A DNA stretch of 64,000 bases from contig NZ_CP085840.1 of the NCBI RefSeq assembly GCF_020715685.1, positions 1,302,001 to 1,366,000 of the forward strand. The letters are read 5' to 3'. The stretch is from Dermatobacter hominis. Its GTDB lineage: Bacteria; Actinomycetota; Acidimicrobiia; Acidimicrobiales; Microtrichaceae. The notes beneath the pieces were generated by a model that saw only the letters and a list, made by a program, of their open reading frames with translations, ran no database searches and was not told the DNA's origin. A program made the position numbers and the translations under genes. Every line of letters starts with the position of its first letter. Position 1 is the first letter of the stretch. Below are positions 55,878 through 64,000 of the stretch, piece by piece.

Positions 55878-56645
55878 GTGGAACCCGTCCCGGATCCGAC
55901 GTTCGACGCCGGCACCTACGGCCGCAGCTTTGCCGACGTGTACGACTCGTGGTACCCCGCGGACGCCACCACGACGGGCGCCGTCGAGGAGGTGGCCCGG
56001 CTGGCCGGTCCCGGCGGCGGCGTGCTCGAGCTCGGCGTCGGGACCGGCCGCCTCGCGCTGCCGCTGGCCGAGCGGGGGTTCGCCGTGACCGGCATCGACG
56101 CGGCGGCGCCGATGCTCGACCAGCTGTCGGCCAAGGACCCCGAGGCGCAGGTCGTCCGGGCGCTCGCGGACGTCGGCGCGCCCGACGGGACCGAGGCGTT
56201 CGCACCGTGGCCCGACGGCCCGTTCGACGTCGTGCTCGCCGCCTGCAACCTCATCTGCAACCTGACCGACGCCAGGGCCCAGGCCGATTGCATCGCCGGC
56301 GCCGCGGCACGGCTCCGGCCGGGTGGGCACCTCGTCGTCGAGGCGTTCGTCCCGGCGCCCCTGACGGCCGGGCCCCAGCTGGCGGCGAGCGAGGTGCGGG
56401 CCGACGCGGTCGTCCTCATCGCCACCGACGCCGACCCGGAGACCGGCGTCGTCGTCGGCCAGCACGTCGAGCTGCGCGACGGCGTCCCGGCCCGGCTCCG
56501 CCCCTGGCGGATCCGCGTCGCTGCGCCCGAGGAGATCGACGCCTGGGCGGCGGCCGCCGGACTGGAGCTGGTGGCCCGTCGCGAGACGTGGGGGCCCGAC
56601 GGGCCGCCGTCCGACGGGCTGGTCAGCACCTACCGCCGTCCGTGA
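55878..56645 (+). CDS. Class I SAM-dependent methyltransferase
   Basis: 255 residues. Motif I VLELGVGTGRLALPLA binds S-adenosylmethionine, followed by VTGIDAAAPML (acidic loop), FDVVLAACNLICNL (motif post II) and LRPGGHLVVEAF (motif III). Small-molecule type; substrate unknown. GTG 55878 is the first start after the divergent membrane-protein gene, 92 bases away. The following SRPBCC gene begins 23 bases past its stop with its own promoter box. Confidence 0.92.
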   Translation: MEPVPDPTFDAGTYGRSFADVYDSWYPADATTTGAVEEVARLAGPGGGVLELGVGTGRLALPLAERGFAVTGIDAAAPMLDQLSAKDPEAQVVRALADVGAPDGTEAFAPWPDGPFDVVLAACNLICNLTDARAQADCIAGAAARLRPGGHLVVEAFVPAPLTAGPQLAASEVRADAVVLIATDADPETGVVVGQHVELRDGVPARLRPWRIRVAAPEEIDAWAAAAGLELVARRETWGPDGPPSDGLVSTYRRP

Positions 56646-56656
56646 GCGACGCGCCG

Positions 56657-56662
56657 TAGGGT
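56657..56662 (+). promoter_or_regulatory. -10 box of the SRPBCC gene
   Basis: TAGGGT, 6 bases before ATG 56669, even though the gene follows another on the same strand closely. Confidence 0.55.
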
Positions 56663-56668
56663 GCGGCC

Positions 56669-57127
56669 ATGCCCCGCATCTCCGTCGCGATCGAGCTCGA
56701 CGCCACCCCGGCGGAGGTGTGGTCGGTCGTCGAGGACGTGGCCGGGCACGTCGAGTGGATGGCCGACGCCCGGGCGATCCGCTTCACCTCCGAGCAGCAC
56801 GCCGGCGTCGGCACCGCGTTCGACTGCGACACGCAGGTGGGGCCACTGCGGCTCGTCGACCACATGGAGATCACCACGTGGGAGCCGGGGCGGGCCATGG
56901 GCGTCCGCCACGTCGGGCTCGTGACCGGCGAGGGCACCTTCCGGCTCGGTCCGCTCGACGGCGGCCACCGCACGCGGTTCTCCTGGACCGAGGAGCTGCG
57001 CTTCCCGTGGCACCTGGGCGGACCGGTGGTCGGCGCGCTCGCCGCACCGGTCTTCCGCCACATCTGGACCCGCAACCTGTCGGCGCTGCAGCGGGTCGTG
57101 CGGGAGCGGGTCGCCGGACCCGCCTGA
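56669..57127 (+). CDS. SRPBCC (START-like) family protein
   Basis: 152 residues, one polyketide-cyclase/START-like helix-grip domain: ISVAIELDATPAEVWSVVEDV opens the fold and the long C-terminal helix is RNLSALQRVVRERV. Such proteins bind hydrophobic ligands in the cavity. Nothing in the neighbourhood names a ligand. It converges on the rhomboid gene, with 22 bases between stops. Confidence 0.88.
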   Translation: MPRISVAIELDATPAEVWSVVEDVAGHVEWMADARAIRFTSEQHAGVGTAFDCDTQVGPLRLVDHMEITTWEPGRAMGVRHVGLVTGEGTFRLGPLDGGHRTRFSWTEELRFPWHLGGPVVGALAAPVFRHIWTRNLSALQRVVRERVAGPA

Positions 57128-57149
57128 GGGGCGGGCTGCAGTTCGGCGG

Positions 57150-58025
57150 CTACGCGTACGGGACGACCGCGCCGGCCGCCACCACGGCGAGCACGCCCAG
57201 GCCGACTGCGGTGAGCGCCAGGAACCCGTCGCGCAGGCCGACCGTGGTCCTCGGTCCCTGCTCGGGCGTGACGAGCAGCCCGGCGAGCGCACCGGCGACC
57301 ATGCCGCCGATGTGGCCGCCGATCGAGATGCCGGGGACGAGGAACGTGATGACGAGGTTGATGACGAGCAGCCCGCCCACACCGGTGTTCCACGGGTTCT
57401 GGCGGGACCGCAGCTGGAGCACGACCAGCGCGCCGAGCAGGCCGAAGATCGCTCCGGAGGCGCCCACCGCGATCGTGTCGGGCGACAGCACGATGACGCC
57501 GAACGACCCGCCCACGAGCGAGACGGCGTAGACGAGCCCGAAGCGCAGGTGGCCGAGCGACGGCTCCAGCTCCTTCGCCAGCAGCCAGAGCAGGAACATG
57601 TTCATCAGCAGGTGCAGCGGCGAGGCGTGGAGGAACCCGCCGGTCACGACCCGCCACCAGTCGCCGGTCGCCACGCCGCCGGCCCACGTGCCGCCCTGCT
57701 CGAAGATCGACCCCTGGGGCGACGACACCGACCCGCCGACGGTCACCATCAGCACGTACGCGACGACGTTGATGGCAATCAGCACCTTGCCGACGATGAC
57801 GTCGCCGCCGCCACGACCGAACGCCGCGGCACCGGAGACGACCTTCTGCGGCCGGGCGTGGGTGCAGTCGGGGCACTGGTAGCCGACGGAGGCCTGCACC
57901 ATGCACTGGGGGCAGATCGGCCGGCCGCAGCGCTGGCACCCGACCCCGGCCGGTCGGTCGGGGTGGCGGTAGCAGGTGGGTTGGGCCGGGTCGGGGGCGG
58001 TGGGGGGCCCGGGCGGGTAGCTCAC
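57150..58025 (-). CDS. Rhomboid-family intramembrane serine protease with zinc ribbon
   Basis: 291 residues. The N-terminal 55 carry a B-box-like zinc finger (CYRHPDRPAGVGCQRCGRPI and CPQCM...CPDC). Six or seven helices follow with HLLMNMFLLWLLAKELE, the catalytic Ser in AVGASGAIFGLLGAL and the His in SIGGHIGGMVAG, so the Ser-His dyad is intact. The zinc-finger rhomboid form is usual in actinobacteria; substrates are mostly unknown. GTG 58025 is set by TAGGTT 6 bases upstream. Confidence 0.93.
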   Translation of the reverse strand: MSYPPGPPTAPDPAQPTCYRHPDRPAGVGCQRCGRPICPQCMVQASVGYQCPDCTHARPQKVVSGAAAFGRGGGDVIVGKVLIAINVVAYVLMVTVGGSVSSPQGSIFEQGGTWAGGVATGDWWRVVTGGFLHASPLHLLMNMFLLWLLAKELEPSLGHLRFGLVYAVSLVGGSFGVIVLSPDTIAVGASGAIFGLLGALVVLQLRSRQNPWNTGVGGLLVINLVITFLVPGISIGGHIGGMVAGALAGLLVTPEQGPRTTVGLRDGFLALTAVGLGVLAVVAAGAVVPYA

Positions 58026-58031
58026 GCGGGC

Positions 58032-58037
58032 AACCTA
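58032..58037 (-). promoter_or_regulatory. -10 box of the rhomboid gene
   Basis: TAGGTT on the minus strand, 6 bases before GTG 58025. The remaining 100 bases up to the glgB stop show no clear hairpin. Confidence 0.5.
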
Positions 58038-58137
58038 TCGGCGTGTCGCGGCGACGCCGCAGCTCCGGACGATCGCCGCTGCGGATCCGTTCAGGATCCC
58101 CGGTCGGGACCCGCACGGGGGACGTCGCGGTGCGCCG

Positions 58138-60203
<2,066 letters not shown>

Positions 60204-60207
<4 letters not shown>

Positions 60208-61655
60208 GCGAAGGGGTCCTCGTCCTCGGGCGGCTGCTCCGGCAGCTCGTCGTCGTAGTCGAGCAGCCGCTCGACGGCCCGGATGGGCAGGTCGACCAGG
60301 TCGGGGCGGTGCGCCAGCTCGTAGGCGACCTCGTACACGGCCTTGTCCATCTCGAAGACGCTGAGCAGGGCGTCGCGCGACGCGCGGGCCTGCGGCAGCA
60401 GCCGGTGCACCTCGTCCACCTCGGCGTAGCCGGAGAGGAACGTGTTGATGGCCCGCTCCGACCAGGCGTCCGCCAGCAGGCGCAGCTCCTTGTCGGGCGT
60501 GCCGGTCTCGCGCAGGGCCAACCCGGCGGCGTAGTGGAACGAGCGCGTCATGCCCGCCACGTCGCGCAGCGGCGACGACGGCCGCCGGCGCTCGTCGAGC
60601 GGGCGGTCGGGCTCCCCCTCGAAGTCGAGCACCATCCAGCTGCGGGCGACCCGGAGCACCTGCCCGAGGTGCAGGTCGCCGTGGATGCGGATGGCCGAGC
60701 CGAGGTCGTCCGCGGTCCGCAGGCGCTGGTACACCTCCTCGATGCGGTACGTGTCGAGGTGGCCCGACGCGATCCGGTGCAGCTGCGCCGACATGTCGTC
60801 GGCCCAGGAACCGCCGTCGGCCGGCTCGGGCCCGAACGCCTCGGCGAGCGCCACGTGCAGGCGGGCGACGTCGCTGCCGAGCTGGTACGCCTCGCGGGCG
60901 AAGTCGAGCTTGCAGTCGCGGGGCGGGCGCCGCCGGTTGAACATCTCGCGGAGCGACGCCGTCGCGAGCTCGACGCCGTCACCGCGGCTGCGCTCGAACC
61001 GCCGCGTGACCGCGAAGTCGGTCCCGCTCCGGCGCCACACCGCGACCGGCACGGGGACGGCGCCGTAGCCGACGCGCCCGAGCGCCTCGGTCACCTCGAC
61101 GTCGAGGTTCGGCCCCGGCTGCACCCGGCGGAAGACCTTCAGGATGTAGCGCTCGTCGAGCACCAGCGACGTGTTCGACTGCTCCCCGGGCTGGGCCCGC
61201 ACGGTCGTCACGTCCAGCTCGGGGGCGACGATCGAGCTGAACTCGAGCGCCAGCTCCTCGTCCGCGAGGGCGTCGAACAGGTGGGCCTCGCCGCGCGGGG
61301 TCGCCATGTGGCCGACGTGCGCCACGTCGGGCAGCTCGTCGGGGCGCTCGGACGCCGCGCCGAGCGGGATCTGGTACCAGGACGGCTCCCCGCGGCCGCC
61401 GTCGCCGCGGACCTCGGCGAGGACCCAGAGCAGGCTCGGCCAGCCGTCGACCAGGGTGTCGACCCGGCGGATCCGGACCCGGGGCCGCTCGACCGCGGCG
61501 AACCACCGCTGACCCGCCAGGAAGGGGGGCAGCAGGCGGGCGAGCTCGGCGGAGAAGTCATCTGCGTCGATGGCCACGTTTCTACCCGCTGCGGGGGTGC
61601 CGGTCAGAACCTGGTGTGACGCATCCGTCACCACCGGTGTCGTTGGGGGCTCCAT
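60204..61655 (-). CDS. pep2: Maltokinase (trehalose/maltose utilisation)
   Basis: About 483 residues (457 from GTG 61577). Phosphorylates maltose with ATP to maltose-1-phosphate, the donor for GlgE. The opening LPPFLAGQRWFA and the fold resemble aminoglycoside phosphotransferases: YILKVFRRV carries the ATP Lys, IRIHGDLHLGQVLR the catalytic loop and MVLDFEGEP the metal site. Two starts are open: ATG 61655, with TAGTCA 8 bases upstream, or GTG 61577, nearer the family length. It lies between glgB and, across an inserted acyltransferase gene, treS. Confidence 0.93.
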
Positions 61656-61729
61656 CCGGCCTGTGACTACCCATCGGGGCGGCGATCATGCGCCGGCCGG
61701 CCCGCCGGAGGCGCCGGGACCGCCCCGGG

Positions 61730-61735
61730 TACCGT
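61730..61735 (+). promoter_or_regulatory. -10 box of the OafA-like gene
   Basis: TACCGT, 7 bases before GTG 61743. The in-frame GTG at 61737 lies inside the spacer, so 61743 is taken as the start. Confidence 0.5.
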
Positions 61736-61742
61736 CGTGGAG

Positions 61743-63815
61743 GTGCAGGTCGATCCCGCGGGTCCGACGACCCGCATCGCCGGCGGGCCGGCCCCGGAGC
61801 CGCTCGGGCACGTCCCGGCGCTCGACGGCCTGCGGGCCTTCGCCGTCGCCGCCGTGCTGCTGTTCCACGGCGGGATCAGCGGCCTGGACGGCGGCTTCCT
61901 CGGCGTGTCGGTCTTCTTCACGCTGTCCGGCTTCCTGATCACCTCGCTGCTGCTGCGCGAGTGGGCCGCGACGGCCGACGACGAGGGCGGCGGCATCGAC
62001 CTGCGCCGGTTCTGGTCGCGACGGTTCCGCCGGCTGCTCGCGGCGTCGTGGCTGACGATGGGCCTCGTCGTCGTGATGGGCGCCCTGGGGGCCTGGGACG
62101 AGTCGCAGCTGCGGGACCTCCGCGGCGACGTGCCGTGGGCGATCGTCGAGCTGGTCAACTGGCACTTCATCGCGCAGGGCACGAGCTACGGCGCATCGCA
62201 GTCGCCGCCGTCGCCCCTCGAGCACTTCTGGAGCCTCGCGATCGAGCAGCAGTTCTACCTGCTGCTGCCGGTGCTGCTCATGGGCGTGCTTGCGATCGGG
62301 CGCCGCCGGGGCGCGGCGGTCGGGTCCCGGCTGCGGACCGCCGCGCTCGTGCTCGCGGGGCTGGCCGTGGCCTCGGCCGTCGCCAACGGCGTGGTCGCCC
62401 GGACCGCGATCGACCGTGCGTACTTCGGGACCGACACCCGGGCCGCTGAGCTGCTGATCGGCGTCCTGCTGGCGTTCGGGCTGCTCCGGCGCGTCCGGTT
62501 CGACGGCGCCGCCCGCCGGGTGGCGGTCGCGGCCGGCGTCGCGGGCACGGCGGTGCTCCTCGTGCTCTTCCACGTCGCCGAGCTCACGAGCCCGTGGCTC
62601 TACCCGTGGGGCCTGCTGCTCACCGCGGCGTGCACCGCCGGCCTCGTGGCGGCGTCGGTCCAGACCGGTCCCGTGTCGACGGTCCTGGCCGTGGCACCGG
62701 TCGTCGCGCTCGGGCGGATCAGCTACGGCGTCTACCTCCTCCACTGGCCGGTGTTCCTGTGGCTGACACCGGCCCGCACCGGGCTCGACGGCGGGGGCGC
62801 CGACACCGCGCTGCTGTTCGCGCTCCGCATCGGCGTGACGCTCGCGACGGCCGCGGCCATGTTCCGCTGGGTCGAGATGCCGGTCCGGACCGGCGGCCGG
62901 ATCACGGCCCGGCAGGCCCGCGTGGCGATCCCCTGCGCAGCGGTGGTGCTGGTGCTCGGCGACCTGTGGGTGACGAGGGACCTGCCGCCGCCGCCCGACT
63001 ACCTCCAGCCGCGGGAGGCGGGCGACGTCGACGTGATGGAGGCGCCCACGACGACGACCACCACGGTCCCCACCACCCTGCCGGCCCCGACCGCGCCGGC
63101 CCCGACGCCAGCGCCGCCGCCGACCCCGCCGCCCCGGCACCCCACGCGCGTGCTGCTCGTGGGCGACAGCGTGGCGGCGAGCATGGAGGACTCGCTCGGC
63201 GCGGCGCTCAACGACCGCGGCATCTCGTTCGCCACCTCGGCGGCTCCGGGCTGCGGGGTGGTGACCGGCGACCCGGCCGACGCGCAGGGCAACGTGCTCA
63301 GCATCACGACCGCGTGCAACACCGCGATCCCCGACATCCAGCGCCGAGCCGTGCGGGAGGTGCGCCCCGACCTCGTCGTCGTGCTCTCGACGTGGGAGAC
63401 GGGCGATCGCGTCGTCGACGGCCGCTGGTACCAGGTGGGCACGCCCGAGACGGACGCGCTGCTGCGCCGGCTCTACGGCGAGAGCGTGCAGCGGCTGACC
63501 GCCGGCGGGGCCAGGGTGCTGCTGCTGACGATCCCCGACATCGTCGACGGGGCGACCAAGCAGGCGGACCCCGACGTGAACCGCCGCGCCGCGCTCGTCA
63601 ACCCGCTGCTCACCGACCTGGGCGCGACCGTGCCCGGCGTCGACACGCTCGGCTTCGACCGGATCGTCTGCCCGACCACGCCGTGCCCGACCCACGTCGA
63701 GGGCATCGAGCTGCGACCGCGCGACGGCCGGCACTTCGACGAGGCCCCGGGCCGGGCCTTCGTCACCCAGCGGCTCGCGGACCAGATCGCCGCGCTCGAC
63801 CTGAACGCCGTGTGA
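61743..63815 (+). CDS. OafA/YrhL-type membrane acyltransferase with SGNH domain
   Basis: 690 residues. Residues about 20-395 are an acyltransferase-3 domain with ten to eleven helices; the catalytic motif is seen as LDGLRAFAVAAVLLFHGG (His) and in RRFWSRRFRRLL, and EHFWSLAIEQQFYL is conserved. After a Thr/Pro linker (about 430-460) comes an SGNH hydrolase-like domain with VLLVGDSVAASM and the Asp-His end DGRHFDEAPG. Such proteins transfer acetyl or other acyl groups to cell-surface sugars. It stands opposite to, and between, pep2 and treS. Modification of a surface glucan would fit that position, but this is only inferred. Confidence 0.93.
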   Translation: MQVDPAGPTTRIAGGPAPEPLGHVPALDGLRAFAVAAVLLFHGGISGLDGGFLGVSVFFTLSGFLITSLLLREWAATADDEGGGIDLRRFWSRRFRRLLAASWLTMGLVVVMGALGAWDESQLRDLRGDVPWAIVELVNWHFIAQGTSYGASQSPPSPLEHFWSLAIEQQFYLLLPVLLMGVLAIGRRRGAAVGSRLRTAALVLAGLAVASAVANGVVARTAIDRAYFGTDTRAAELLIGVLLAFGLLRRVRFDGAARRVAVAAGVAGTAVLLVLFHVAELTSPWLYPWGLLLTAACTAGLVAASVQTGPVSTVLAVAPVVALGRISYGVYLLHWPVFLWLTPARTGLDGGGADTALLFALRIGVTLATAAAMFRWVEMPVRTGGRITARQARVAIPCAAVVLVLGDLWVTRDLPPPPDYLQPREAGDVDVMEAPTTTTTTVPTTLPAPTAPAPTPAPPPTPPPRHPTRVLLVGDSVAASMEDSLGAALNDRGISFATSAAPGCGVVTGDPADAQGNVLSITTACNTAIPDIQRRAVREVRPDLVVVLSTWETGDRVVDGRWYQVGTPETDALLRRLYGESVQRLTAGGARVLLLTIPDIVDGATKQADPDVNRRAALVNPLLTDLGATVPGVDTLGFDRIVCPTTPCPTHVEGIELRPRDGRHFDEAPGRAFVTQRLADQIAALDLNAV

Positions 63816-63831
63816 CCCCCCACCAGGACCC

Positions 63832-63881
63832 GTTCTGTGATGCTCGATGCGTCGGAACAGACGTGATGAGCATCACAGAAC
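63832..63881. terminator. Bidirectional hairpin between the OafA-like gene and treS
   Basis: GTTCTGTGATGCTC (63832-63845) pairs with GAGCATCACAGAAC (63868-63881) around a 22-base loop. Its arms are the same as those of the hairpin at 16073-16120, while the loops differ. Confidence 0.7.
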
Positions 63882-63908
63882 CGGAGTGGGGCGTCGGGCG
63901 GGGCGACG

Positions 63909-64000
63909 TCAGGTGGTGGGCTCGGTGAGCTCGAACCAGAGGAACTCGTACGGCGGCAGCGTGACGAAGTACGGCAGCTCGCCGATCGGCGGGAAGGCGA
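63909..64000 (-). CDS. treS: Trehalose synthase, 3' end only
   Basis: The last 30 codons of a minus-strand gene that enters from the right edge. The end reads ELPYFVTLPPYEFLWFELTEPTT; a terminal beta strand with FLWFEL (YxFxWF) is the way GH13 trehalose synthases and related amylases finish. TreS interconverts trehalose and maltose and normally lies with pep2 and glgB, which follow here on the same strand. The call depends on this C-terminal pattern and on context. Confidence 0.65.
   Translation of the reverse strand, partial: AFPPIGELPYFVTLPPYEFLWFELTEPTT

Overview
The window is chromosomal DNA of a very high-GC actinobacterium, about 53 protein genes on 64 kb with no gene-free stretch over 300 bases, no rRNA or tRNA, no insertion sequence and no CRISPR array. 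Gene content (actinobacterial GatCAB, MnmA, IscS, NAD-dependent LigA, PASTA kinase, Eis-type acetyltransferase, SCP2 protein, TreS-Pep2-GlgB) and the many genes with a TAnnnT box 6-9 bases before the start codon (leaderless messages) fit a deep-branching actinobacterium. My best guess is class Acidimicrobiia, near Iamia; this placement is inference, not shown by a marker tree.

Layout. 1-7.1 kb: branched-chain amino acid genes (ilvN partial, ilvB with an attenuator leader peptide, ilvD), two small lipoproteins, a Nudix hydrolase, a nucleotidyltransferase and TerC. 7.3-13.5 kb: a class III cyclase fused to an ATPase with a helical repeat tail, then an ABC exporter pair. 13.6-19.5 kb: HerA-like ATPase, MATE exporter, Eis-like acetyltransferase, lipoprotein. 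19.7-21.6 kb: ECF sigma factor with a membrane anti-sigma-like partner, bracketed by two near-identical hairpins. 21.7-25.8 kb: TauE/SafE permease and gatBAC. 25.9-33 kb: DUF4012 protein, a small sortase-type surface protein, esterase, a frameshifted zinc metallopeptidase, SCP2 protein, MFS exporter. 33.3-43.4 kb: PASTA kinase, HAD hydrolase, ligA, MetE-like protein, mnmA-iscS. 43.4-44.6 kb: an AbiEi/DUF559 gene between 78-bp direct repeats. 44.6-55.8 kb: acyl-CoA dehydrogenase, then the RDD / SpoIIM / DUF58 / MoxR / DUF4350 / DUF4129 / membrane-protein cluster known from mycobacteria, with two genes inserted. 55.9-58 kb: methyltransferase, SRPBCC protein, rhomboid protease. 58.1-64 kb: glgB and pep2 (trehalose-to-glucan conversion), an OafA/SGNH acyltransferase on the other strand, and the tail of treS.

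How the genes work together. The ilv genes make valine, leucine and isoleucine and appear to be controlled by transcription attenuation. gatCAB, mnmA and iscS act in tRNA charging and modification; with ligA and the MetE-like gene they keep the order of the Mycobacterium tuberculosis Rv3002c-Rv3025c region. MoxR with DUF58 and the DUF4350/DUF4129 membrane proteins probably form one membrane-associated chaperone system. TreS, Pep2 and GlgB turn trehalose into branched alpha-glucan.

The least ordinary features are non-coding: a family of long intergenic hairpins with recurring sequence, two gene units bracketed by near-identical repeats (sigma/anti-sigma at 19.6-21.7 kb and AbiEi/DUF559 at 43.4-44.6 kb), and a 34-bp perfect palindrome carrying mirror-image promoters beside a 61-bp tandem repeat at 46.7-46.9 kb. 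Three genes carry what look like single-base frameshifts, which may be sequence errors.
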